Assembly: GCF_004785955.1 (NCBI RefSeq)
Contig: NZ_ML214300.1
Location: forward strand, 237,223 to 301,222
Direction of reading: 5' to 3'
Source: Halostella litorea
GTDB taxonomy: Archaea; Halobacteriota; Halobacteria; Halobacteriales; Natronoarchaeaceae
Length of the DNA: 64,000 nucleotides
Below are positions 27,079 through 34,916 of this stretch, one piece after another. The stretch's first letter is position 1. Each line of letters starts with the position of its first letter. Made by a program: the position numbers and the translations under genes. The notes below the pieces were generated by a model. That model did no database searches. It was not told the DNA's origin and was given only the letters and a program-made list of their open reading frames with translations.

Positions 27079-27975
27079 CTATTCGTCGGCCGGGTCGAAG
27101 GCGTCCACAGCGGCCCGATACCCCTCGCGGAACGTCGGGTACGCGAACTCGTAACCGAGCGACCTGAGCCGGTCGTTCGAACAGCGCTTGCTCGTCTGGA
27201 TCCGCCGCTCCGCGGCCGCCGAGAGGTCGCCCTCGGCCAGACGCTCCGCTTTCGTCCGCTTCGCCGGCGGATCGACGCCGCACTGGTCGGCCAGCCAGTC
27301 CGCGAACGCCCACTTCGAGACCGGTTCGTCGTCGACGACGAGTACGACGTCGTCGCGCGCCCGGTCGGCCTCCAGCAGGTACCGCACCGCGCCGGCGGCG
27401 TCGTCGCGGTGCACCATGTTCAGGTACCCCTCCGTCACCGGCCCCTCGACGTACCGCCGGAGCCGGTACCTGTCGGGGCCGTACAGTCCGGCGAACCGCG
27501 CGACGGTGCCGTCGATTCCGTGCTCCGCCGCCGCCTCGCGGGCGACGCGCTCGGCTTCGGCGAGAACCTCCGTCTTCTCCGTGGTCGGGTCCAGCGGCGT
27601 CGTCTCGTCGACCCAGTCGCCGCCGTGGTCGCCGTATACGCCGGTGCTGGACGTGTACACCAGCCGGTCCGGCGGCGATGCGCGCTCGCCGAACGCCGCG
27701 ATGGCCGTCCGCAGGCCGTCGACGTACACGCGCCGGGCCGCGTCGGCCCCGCGCCCGCCCGAACTCGCGGCGAACACCAGCGCGTCGGCGTCCGGGACGT
27801 CCGCGAGCGACGCGGCGTCGGTCACGTCCGCCCGGACGGCGTCCAGGCCGGCGTCGCGGACGGCCTCGATCCCCGCGTCGGACCGGCGGACGCCGACGAC
27901 GTCGTGGCCGGCGCCGCGTAGCTGTCGACCCAGTTCCAACCCGACGTAGCCACAGCCGAGGACGGCGACGTTCAT
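27079..27975 (-). CDS. NAD-dependent epimerase/dehydratase-like protein (YeeZ type)
   Basis: This is a 298-residue extended short-chain dehydrogenase-like protein. The N-terminal Rossmann motif is VAVLGCGYVGLELGRQL (GxGxxG at residues 7-12). It has the SSTGVYGDHGGDW motif in place of a classical YxxxK site, as in the E. coli YeeZ group, whose function is unresolved. The start at 27975 fits the first beta strand. It probably binds NAD(P)H; its substrate is unknown. Confidence 0.85.
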   Translation of the reverse strand: MNVAVLGCGYVGLELGRQLRGAGHDVVGVRRSDAGIEAVRDAGLDAVRADVTDAASLADVPDADALVFAASSGGRGADAARRVYVDGLRTAIAAFGERASPPDRLVYTSSTGVYGDHGGDWVDETTPLDPTTEKTEVLAEAERVAREAAAEHGIDGTVARFAGLYGPDRYRLRRYVEGPVTEGYLNMVHRDDAAGAVRYLLEADRARDDVVLVVDDEPVSKWAFADWLADQCGVDPPAKRTKAERLAEGDLSAAAERRIQTSKRCSNDRLRSLGYEFAYPTFREGYRAAVDAFDPADE

Positions 27976-28006
27976 GGCCGTCCCTCCGGCCGGCAGCACG
28001 TCGCTC

Positions 28007-28435
28007 TCACGGCTGGCGCCCCGCGATGGCGTGTTGCACGTGGACGAACTCGTCGAAGGTCATCGGCGCGCGCCGCTCTATCTTCTGTTGGACCTCCTTG
28101 GGGTCCAGGTCGATGGCGAGTTCGCGGGCCACCGCGTCGACGTCCATGACGCCCGTCGTCATCCCGAGCAGCAGGTGTTCGCAGGCCATCTCGACGAGCG
28201 TATCGGCGTCGGGCGCGTCCGGGTCCAGCGCCTGGATCGCCGCCGCGGCCGCGAGCGTCAGGTCGGGCGCGTCGCCCGCGACCAGCGCCTCGACTGTCGA
28301 CCGCTCGACGTCCGCCGCCTCGGCGGCCCGGTCGACGCCGGCCGCCTCAACCGCGGCCGCGAGGTCCGCGTCGTACTCGCTCCGCAGGTCGGCGGGCGAC
28401 AGCCCGTCGACGTCCGTTCGGTGGTCGTGAAACAT
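28007..28435 (-). CDS. Conserved haloarchaeal protein (DUF5791-like)
   Basis: This is a 142-residue acidic, all-helical protein without membrane segments. The N-terminal half (LSPADLRSEYDADLAAAVEAAG) contains an HTH-like stretch (RAAEAADVERSTVEALVAGDAPDLTLAAA) reminiscent of a DNA-binding fold. The C-terminal half carries KEVQQKIERRAPMTFDEFVHVQHAI. From memory it belongs to a haloarchaeal DUF5791 group. The gene is separated by 31 bases from the epimerase gene and may be co-transcribed. A regulatory role is possible but unproven. Confidence 0.7.
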   Translation of the reverse strand: MFHDHRTDVDGLSPADLRSEYDADLAAAVEAAGVDRAAEAADVERSTVEALVAGDAPDLTLAAAAAIQALDPDAPDADTLVEMACEHLLLGMTTGVMDVDAVARELAIDLDPKEVQQKIERRAPMTFDEFVHVQHAIAGRQP

Positions 28436-28451
28436 GGCTTCCCGTAGGGGA

Positions 28452-31400
28452 TCACCCTACAAGTGGCTTCAGATCGGCGCGCCCGGCGTCGGGCCACCCG
28501 GGCGACTCCTCGGTCCGCTGGCCGTCGACGTCACCGACGCCGCTTTTCCCCGGCGGCACGACGACGAGCACCGTCGTCGACGCCTCGAACGAGACGCGGG
28601 TCGAGCGGCCGAGCCGTTCGCCCTCGCCGTCCCCGTCGACGTCCACCGACACCGGCGAGCCGTCCCGGGAGTATGCGACCGTCGCGCCGGGCGTCGCCGG
28701 CGAGTCGCGGCCGGCGCGGACGGTGAACCGCGCGTACCGTCCGCCGAGGTCGACCTGCCACGCGTTCGCCGTCGCGAACCAGTACCCGGGGATGGGCGTC
28801 ACCGGCACGCCGGCCGGGACGGCGGTTCGCGCCCGGGCGAGTCGCTTCGTGGCGCGGTCGCCGGCACGACGCAGGCCGTCCTCGACCGCGCCTTCGAGCC
28901 GCGACCGCGCCGCCGCGCGGAGGCTGCTCGCGGCGTCCCGCACCGGCCCCTCGGGCGGGCGGACCGACCCGTCCTCCATCGCCTCGGACGTGGCGACCCG
29001 GAGCCGGGTCCGCACCCGGTCCCGCCACGCCGGCGCGGCGGGCGTCCCGCTCCGGGCGGCGGCCGCGTCGGCGATCGGCGCGGCCGCGGAGCCGTTTGCC
29101 AGCGCGATAGCGCGGGCGGCGGTCGAGTCCCACTCGGACAGCCCGTCCCTGACCGCGTCCCGGCTCTCGCGCCGGGACAGCGCGGTCGCGGCAGCCAGTT
29201 CGGCCGCCGTGGCGTCGGTCGCGTTCCGGAGCCCCTTCCGCACGGCCGACCAGAGGTTCCTCCGGCTGGCGACCACCCCCTCGTCGTCGACCGCGTCGAG
29301 CGCGCGGTTCGTCTCGCGGAGCGTCTTCGCCGCCGTCCGCAGGTCGACCCGGGTGGTGTCGTCGACGAACTCGCCGACGATCCCCTCCGCCGCGTCGCCG
29401 TACGGGACGGTGACGACGTTCTCGTTGCGCGCGACGAGCGGGTGATACGTCTCCCCGTCGGCGACCGCGGGAACCCTATCGTGGTCGACCGACGCCGTCG
29501 TCAGGTACGCCGGCGCGCCGTCGACGCGCAGGGTCGTCGGGCCGCCGTCCGTCGCGACGACGTGTCGCCCCGGCTGGTCGACCGCCCGGGCGGCGTCGAT
29601 CAGGTCCTGCAGTCGGTCGCCGGTAACCGCACCGAGGTCGCCGAGCGCGTCGTCGAGTTCCGCCTGGGTCTCCGCGACGACCTCGGCCTGGCGCTCCAGC
29701 AGCCGGATCGTGCGGTCGACGTACGCCGCGCGGACGCCGACCCGGGCGCGGTCGGCCACGCCGTCGTACCGCCCCGGCGGGTCGACGAGCGCCGACCGGC
29801 GCGAGCGGAGCTTCGCCGCTAGCTCGGCAGGCGGGTTGGCACCGGTCGCGAGGCCGGCCCGTTCGACCGTGACCGACACGTTGCGGACGCGCTCGCGGAG
29901 GTCGGCCACGTCCCGGTAGGCCCAGCGTTCGACCCCGTCCGGCTGCCGGCCGCCGACGGTGACCGTCCCGTCGACGTCGTCGCCGTCGGCGACGGCTCGC
30001 GCCAGTTCGTTCGCCCCGCCCCGGTCGACGACGAGCCGTCTCGCGGCGCGTCGTTCGATCCCCGCGAGGTTGGGGCCGTCCAGCGCGCCGCCGGGGGCGT
30101 GGACGCCCCTGACCGGGCGGTTCGGCACACGCTCGCCGGCGGCGTGCGTGCCGACGAGCCGGATCCCAACGCGGTGCCGGGTCGTCCACCGGTCGGTCGT
30201 CCAGACCGTCTCGTTGCCCCGCGTCCACTCGCGGTGTGCGTCGGTGCGTTCGGCGACGACCCGCCGGTAGCTTCGCAGTTCGTGCCAGCCGGGGGGCACC
30301 GACGGGAGCGACGCCCGCCCGTCCGTGACCGTCACGTCCGTCTCGCGGCGGGTGTCGTTCAGCGTCCAGTTGCCGCCCGCCGGTTCCGTCCGCGGGCGGA
30401 CGCTGGGCCGGACCGTCCTGGAGTTCGAGACCAGTCGCGCCTTCGTCCCGTACGCGTCGTCCACGACGGCGCTCAGGGACGGCCCCTCGGAGCCGGTCAG
30501 CAGGGCCGTCGCCGCCACGTCGGCCGTGTAGTTCACGCCGACCGTGGTGGTCCGGCCCGGCGAGACCGGTCCGGTCGCGTTCCCGACCCCGGGGAGCGTC
30601 CCGTTCGGCGGGTCGCCCTCGCCGAGGACGTAGTCGACCCACCCCTGGCCGCTGACGTTCGTCTCCGCGAGTGCGTCCGTGATGCCGACGCGGGCCGTTC
30701 CCTTGGCGAGACCGACCCGACCACCCGGGTCCGCGCGGCCGAACACCGACCGCTGCGTCTCCAGCGCCGCCCCGTTCGCGGCCAGTTCGACGTGGCGGTT
30801 GCCGACGACGTTGGCGACCGGCGCGCCGCCGTACTGGGCGTAGCCACGGGCCCAGGCCATCGCGTAGAGGCGTGCGGCGACGCGCCGGCCGAAGCCGGGA
30901 CCGTCCAGCGCACCGCGGTTCAGCCGGTCCTTGTAGCGCTCGACGCGGTCGTGGAGCAAGAGGACGGGTGTCGGGACGGTCACGTCGACCGTCCGCCGCT
31001 CCCGGGCGACCGTCTGGCCGTCGTGCTCCGCGACGAACGAGACGTTCCGAACGGTGACCGCGACCCGGCCCTCGCCGGCGCGATCGACGGTTACGCGGCG
31101 CTTCGCGGCGCGGAGGTCCGACGCGTTCGTCACCGGCGGCAGCGACGCGGTCGCGCCGGCGCTCCGAACGCGCTTGTCGACGGCTCCGAGCCGGGACTGG
31201 ACCGCGAGGTAGATCCGGATCCGCAGCGCGTCGCGGAACGGCGTCGAGTCGTTGATGACCCGGCCGTACCGGGTGTTCGCCGGCTCGACGACCGGAGCCG
31301 CCGCCGCCCGCCTGCTCGCGTCCGCGACCGCGTCCCGGACGACCGTCTGGACGGCCGCGTCGGCGCGGTCGACGGCGGCACCGGCGTCGACTTCTGGGGT

Positions 31401-31511
31401 CCGGTCGTGTTGGTCCAGCAGACTCGCGCCGAGTGTCGCGCTCCCGACGAGCAGGAGCACGCCGACCAGCGCGAACGGGACGCGCGCCCGGCGGTCGTCG
31501 GCCAGCCTCAT
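28452..31511 (-). CDS. Giant pilin-like cell-surface protein of the Tad-like operon (DUF7286-like)
   Basis: This 1,019-residue protein is the last and largest product of the pilus-like operon. The start codon at 31511 overlaps the previous gene by four bases. Residues 1-10 are short and basic (MRLADDRRAR) and are followed by a single hydrophobic helix (about 11-30), the layout of archaeal class III (pilin-like) signals. The rest is a long extracytoplasmic region rich in Val, Arg, Asp and Thr with several Asn-x-Ser/Thr sites and helical repeats. I recognise no enzymatic domain. It probably forms or caps an extracellular structure assembled by the ATPase and TadC. The family is, from memory, DUF7286 and uncharacterised. 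Confidence 0.72.
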   Translation of the reverse strand: MRLADDRRARVPFALVGVLLLVGSATLGASLLDQHDRTPEVDAGAAVDRADAAVQTVVRDAVADASRRAAAAPVVEPANTRYGRVINDSTPFRDALRIRIYLAVQSRLGAVDKRVRSAGATASLPPVTNASDLRAAKRRVTVDRAGEGRVAVTVRNVSFVAEHDGQTVARERRTVDVTVPTPVLLLHDRVERYKDRLNRGALDGPGFGRRVAARLYAMAWARGYAQYGGAPVANVVGNRHVELAANGAALETQRSVFGRADPGGRVGLAKGTARVGITDALAETNVSGQGWVDYVLGEGDPPNGTLPGVGNATGPVSPGRTTTVGVNYTADVAATALLTGSEGPSLSAVVDDAYGTKARLVSNSRTVRPSVRPRTEPAGGNWTLNDTRRETDVTVTDGRASLPSVPPGWHELRSYRRVVAERTDAHREWTRGNETVWTTDRWTTRHRVGIRLVGTHAAGERVPNRPVRGVHAPGGALDGPNLAGIERRAARRLVVDRGGANELARAVADGDDVDGTVTVGGRQPDGVERWAYRDVADLRERVRNVSVTVERAGLATGANPPAELAAKLRSRRSALVDPPGRYDGVADRARVGVRAAYVDRTIRLLERQAEVVAETQAELDDALGDLGAVTGDRLQDLIDAARAVDQPGRHVVATDGGPTTLRVDGAPAYLTTASVDHDRVPAVADGETYHPLVARNENVVTVPYGDAAEGIVGEFVDDTTRVDLRTAAKTLRETNRALDAVDDEGVVASRRNLWSAVRKGLRNATDATAAELAAATALSRRESRDAVRDGLSEWDSTAARAIALANGSAAAPIADAAAARSGTPAAPAWRDRVRTRLRVATSEAMEDGSVRPPEGPVRDAASSLRAAARSRLEGAVEDGLRRAGDRATKRLARARTAVPAGVPVTPIPGYWFATANAWQVDLGGRYARFTVRAGRDSPATPGATVAYSRDGSPVSVDVDGDGEGERLGRSTRVSFEASTTVLVVVPPGKSGVGDVDGQRTEESPGWPDAGRADLKPLVG

Positions 31512-32350
31512 CGCTCCCACACCCTGACGACGATCCGTACTTCGCCGACCGCGACCGCCGACGCGGCCGCGTGTGGCGACTCGAACCCCGCTTCGAAGTC
31601 CCGGGCGAACTGCTCGGTCAGGGCGTCGGCGAGGCGGCCGTTCGCCCGCGCCACGTCGCGCCGCGTGCCGGGGCCGGGGCCGACCGCGACCGTCCCCAGC
31701 GCCCCGTCGATCCTGTCGTACCGGGCCGCAGTCAGCGGCGCCGTCGCGGGGTCCGACAGCGACAGCGCGGTTGTCGCCGGCGGGAACAGGGTCGCAACGA
31801 CGCCCGTCGCGGTCGCGCGGGCGACGCTCCGGTAGCCGTCGCCGGTCGGTTCGGCCGCCGCGCCCGGCGGGCCGCCGCTCGGTACCCTGAGTGTCGCGAC
31901 GTGGACGTCCGCCCCCTGCGGCGGCGGGTCGCCGGCCGACACCGCGCCGCGGACCGGCGACCCGGGGTAGGGCTCCCACGTCGCACGCACCGCGACCGAG
32001 GCGTTCGGCCGTGCGACGGCGGCGGCGACGGCCGCGGTCGCGCGGTCGACGTACGCGGCGCTGGCGGGCGAGATCGGGCGTCCCCACGCCGTGGCGTTCG
32101 CGACGGCGGCGTCGGCGAGCAGTTCCGCGAGGGTCCCCTGTGCGGACCGCTCCAGTTCGCGGCCGTCGACCGTCAGCGTGTAGTTCACCCGCTCGGTGCT
32201 CGCCCCGAGCGCGTCGGCCGTCTCGTCGGCCGCGTTCGCCCGGGACGGCCCGGGGTCGGCCGGCAGATACGCGAGCGTCGCGACCGCGCCGGTGACGAGC
32301 AGCAGGCAGAGCGCGGCGTCGACGACCGCGCTGACCCCGCGGTCGGTCAC
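31508..32350 (-). CDS. Pilin-like membrane protein (DUF7284-like)
   Basis: This 280-residue protein starts with GTG at 32350; the GTGA overlap with the preceding stop supports the choice. The N-terminus reads MTDRGVSAVVDAALCLLLVTG: a basic Arg-Gly just before a hydrophobic helix, as in prepilin signals cut by PibD-type peptidases. The remaining residues form an extracytoplasmic domain rich in Ala, Thr and Asp without recognised motifs. It is coupled to both neighbours by overlaps of four bases. It is most likely a minor pilin or pseudopilin of the machine encoded upstream. Confidence 0.72.
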   Translation of the reverse strand: MTDRGVSAVVDAALCLLLVTGAVATLAYLPADPGPSRANAADETADALGASTERVNYTLTVDGRELERSAQGTLAELLADAAVANATAWGRPISPASAAYVDRATAAVAAAVARPNASVAVRATWEPYPGSPVRGAVSAGDPPPQGADVHVATLRVPSGGPPGAAAEPTGDGYRSVARATATGVVATLFPPATTALSLSDPATAPLTAARYDRIDGALGTVAVGPGPGTRRDVARANGRLADALTEQFARDFEAGFESPHAAASAVAVGEVRIVVRVWER

Positions 32351-32745
32351 GACCACACCTCCACGCGCAGGCGGCCGACGCGAACCGACCCCGGCCCGAC
32401 CCGGACGCTCGCCGTTCGGACGGCGGACGCGGCGTCGGGCGGGGCGTCGGCGCCCGCGGTCCACGTCTCACCGCCGGCGGTCAGCGTGATCCGGACCTCG
32501 TGGCCGCCGGGCGCGGCGTGCAGCCCCGACGGGAGGTCCGCGGGCGCGACGACGCCCGTCTCCGCGACCGCGCGCCAGACGCGGCGGAGGGTCGGCGTCG
32601 CGTCACGCGCGCCGTCCCCCGGAAGCGTCGCGTCGACGGTCGCCGCGTACAGCGCGAGGCCGGCCCCGACCGCCAGCACCGCCGCCACGGCGGCGAGCGG
32701 TTCGGTCTGGCCCCTACGCGTCGACCAGCGTGACACGCTTCTCAC
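32347..32745 (-). CDS. Pilin-like protein (DUF7285-like)
   Basis: This is a 132-residue protein with N-terminal STRRGQTEPLAAVAAVLAVGAGL: two arginines, then glycine and a glutamate at +3 of a hydrophobic helix, close to the cleavage site and helix of type IV prepilins. The C-terminal 90 residues form a small extracytoplasmic domain. The start is either GTG at 32745 or GTG at 32736; both overlap the previous gene, and the longer one is listed. It sits third in the block of membrane-anchored subunits and is translationally coupled to the next gene. Confidence 0.7.
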   Translation of the reverse strand: MRSVSRWSTRRGQTEPLAAVAAVLAVGAGLALYAATVDATLPGDGARDATPTLRRVWRAVAETGVVAPADLPSGLHAAPGGHEVRITLTAGGETWTAGADAPPDAASAVRTASVRVGPGSVRVGRLRVEVWS

Positions 32746-33184
32746 CCCAGGAGACCGTTCTGACGACGATGCGGTCGTCGGCGTCCCGCCACGAGGGGTC
32801 GCGGTCGCGCGCGTCGGCGGCCGCCGCCGCGAACGCGGCCGGCGACTCGAAGACGTGCGCGGGGTCGGCACCCTGCGCGACCTCCCACAGCAGGGTCCCG
32901 TCGCCGACCGGCGTCACGGGGCCGTACGCGAACGTCGCCCGGGCGGTCCCGCCGCCGTCGCGGAGCGCGAGACGGTGCGGGCCGAGCCTGACCGCGTCGG
33001 CCGAGACCGGCTGTTCCGCGGTCGCCGGGTATTCGCTCGCGGCGACGGCGTCGACGGTATCGGCCGCCCCGGCCGCGTCGGGCGGTGCCTGCGACGGGAG
33101 GTCGGCGGCCACGCCGGCGAACGCGACGCCGGTCAGCGCGACGCCGACGGTGAGATACCACGTGTCGACTGGCGCGTCGAACAT
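32714..33184 (-). CDS. Membrane-anchored pilus-operon protein (DUF7283-like)
   Basis: This 156-residue protein starts at the ATG at 33184 with an N-terminal helix (TWYLTVGVALTGVAFAGVAADL, residues 8-29). An acidic extracytoplasmic part follows. There are no positive charges before the helix, unlike the next three genes, so it may be a bitopic protein or carry an ordinary signal rather than a prepilin signal. A GTTTAT box (33211-33216, minus strand) 27-32 bases upstream suggests that a new transcript starts here. Its C-terminal end overlaps the next gene by about 32 bases. Confidence 0.7.
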   Translation of the reverse strand: MFDAPVDTWYLTVGVALTGVAFAGVAADLPSQAPPDAAGAADTVDAVAASEYPATAEQPVSADAVRLGPHRLALRDGGGTARATFAYGPVTPVGDGTLLWEVAQGADPAHVFESPAAFAAAAADARDRDPSWRDADDRIVVRTVSWGEKRVTLVDA

Positions 33185-33210
33185 GGCCCGGGTTCGCCGC
33201 GCTCTCCGAC

Positions 33211-33216
33211 ATAAAC
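33211..33216 (-). promoter_or_regulatory. Internal TATA box inside the pilus-like operon
   Basis: GTTTAT on the minus strand lies 27-32 bases before the ATG at 33184, just beyond the stop of the TadC-like gene. Confidence 0.45.
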
Positions 33217-33218
33217 CT

Positions 33219-34916
33219 TCAGACCAGCAGGCGGGCGAGCGCGAACGCGCCGAGGAACGTCGGCGTGGCGGCACAGAGCGCCCGTCCGACGCGGTAGCCG
33301 ACCAGCGGCCGGTCGATGCCGGCTTCGAGCCCCGCGGCCAGCGCCGAGAGGACCGCGGCGAGCAGGAGCACGTACCCGCCGACCGCGAGGCCGAGCCCCG
33401 CCGGCGGCAGCGCCGGCTCGCCGAACTTCGTCCCGCCGATGCCGCCGGCGAGCGCCACTGTCACGCCCGCGACGAGCGGCCCGAACACGGCGGCCGTGTG
33501 GCCGAGCGTCCCCGTGACCCGCGAGAGTTCGTGGCGGGCCTCGCGCTCCACGGTCCGGAGCTCCTCGACGTGGTCCGCGGTGGCGACGACCGCGCCGCCG
33601 GCCGGGCGCCCCTCGCTCGCGGCCAGCGCGAGCAGCGCCGCGGTGCTCCGGACGCGCGGGCTCGGCACGTCAGCGAGCGCGCCGTGGTCGCCAAGGAACG
33701 ACTCCCGGACGCCGACGCCGAGCTGGCGCTGTCGGCGGGCCGCGCCGGCGAGCACGTCGCCCATCCCGCCGTCGACCTCCTCGCTCGCCCGCGCGATAGC
33801 CGACTCGACGGCCGCGCCCTCGGCGACGCGCCGCCCGACGAGGTAGAGCGCGTCGACCAGGCCGCCCTCGACGGCCCGGACGCGCTCCCGAACCGCGACG
33901 ACCGGGCGGTACCAGGCGACGAGCGTGACGCCAGCACCGAATCCGATTGCGGCGACGGGGGCGGTCCAGACGGGCAGGGCTACGAGGCCGACCCCCGCGC
34001 CGACACAGGCCGCGACGCCGCCGGCGGCGAGCGGCGGCCAGCGCCGGTCCGGGACGTCCGGGTGCGAGCGCGAGACGGCCGGCGGCGGGAACGCGACTGG
34101 CCGCCGGAGGAGCAGCCACACGCCGGCACCGACGAGGCCGAGCGGGAGGACGACGTCGTAGACGAACGCGAACAGCGGGAGGGTGACCGGAACGCCGGCA
34201 ACGCTGGCGGCCGGCACCGCCGCGACCAGCGAGAGCGGGAGCAAGACGCCGAACGCGTACAGCGCGGTGGCCGGGGCGCGCACGTCGCTCGCGAACGCCG
34301 CCATCCGGTCGCGGGTCCCGTCGAGGACGGCCGTCAGCGCGCGGTCCAGCGTCCGCGACCGCTCGGCCGCCGGCGCGGCCGCGGCCGCCAGCAGCAGGTG
34401 CGCCGAGCGCGTCAGCGCCGGGAACCACTCGTCCCACTCGTCGGCGAAACTCGCGAGGCCCGTCCGCGGGGTCCCCTCCGCCGCCCGAACGCGCTCGCGG
34501 AGGCTCCGCGCCAGCGGCCCCCGGCCGGTTCGGGCGGCGAAGGCCGTCGCCGTCTCCGCGGCGGGCGTGATCCGCATCCGCAAGACGGCGCGGCCGACCA
34601 GCCCCGGCGCGTCGCCGAGCGCCGCGGTCCGCCGCGCGGCCGCGGCGACGACCGGGGCACGATGGACGCCGTGGGCCGCGGCCAAGGCGAGCGCGAGGCC
34701 GCCCACCGCACCCCCGGGACGCATCGCCGGCGGCACGACGGCCGTGACCGCGACGCCGAGCGCGGCGACGACGACCGCCGCGCCGTAGCCAGCGTCGACG
34801 ACTGTCTCCGCGGTCGTGTCGGTGTCGAGAAAGCCAAGCGAGCGGCGCAGTTCCGCGCTCGGGGACGTCTCAACGGGCGACAGCCGGGCGAGCGCCCGGA
34901 GCAGCGCCGTCAGCAT
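33219..34916 (-). CDS. TadC/PilC-like type II secretion system F-domain membrane platform
   Basis: This 565-residue membrane protein has T2SSF-type helical segments separated by clusters of transmembrane helices. The last cluster spans roughly residues 475-565. It would form the inner platform on which the secretion ATPase acts. Hydrophobic stretches such as VVVAALGVAVTAVVPPAM and AAVFGPLVAGVTVALAGGIGG are evident. Its start at 34916 overlaps the ATPase stop by seven bases, an arrangement common for secretion ATPase and TadC pairs in archaea. It would assemble a type IV-like pilus or archaellum-like filament. Confidence 0.85.
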   Translation of the reverse strand: MLTALLRALARLSPVETSPSAELRRSLGFLDTDTTAETVVDAGYGAAVVVAALGVAVTAVVPPAMRPGGAVGGLALALAAAHGVHRAPVVAAAARRTAALGDAPGLVGRAVLRMRITPAAETATAFAARTGRGPLARSLRERVRAAEGTPRTGLASFADEWDEWFPALTRSAHLLLAAAAAPAAERSRTLDRALTAVLDGTRDRMAAFASDVRAPATALYAFGVLLPLSLVAAVPAASVAGVPVTLPLFAFVYDVVLPLGLVGAGVWLLLRRPVAFPPPAVSRSHPDVPDRRWPPLAAGGVAACVGAGVGLVALPVWTAPVAAIGFGAGVTLVAWYRPVVAVRERVRAVEGGLVDALYLVGRRVAEGAAVESAIARASEEVDGGMGDVLAGAARRQRQLGVGVRESFLGDHGALADVPSPRVRSTAALLALAASEGRPAGGAVVATADHVEELRTVEREARHELSRVTGTLGHTAAVFGPLVAGVTVALAGGIGGTKFGEPALPPAGLGLAVGGYVLLLAAVLSALAAGLEAGIDRPLVGYRVGRALCAATPTFLGAFALARLLV

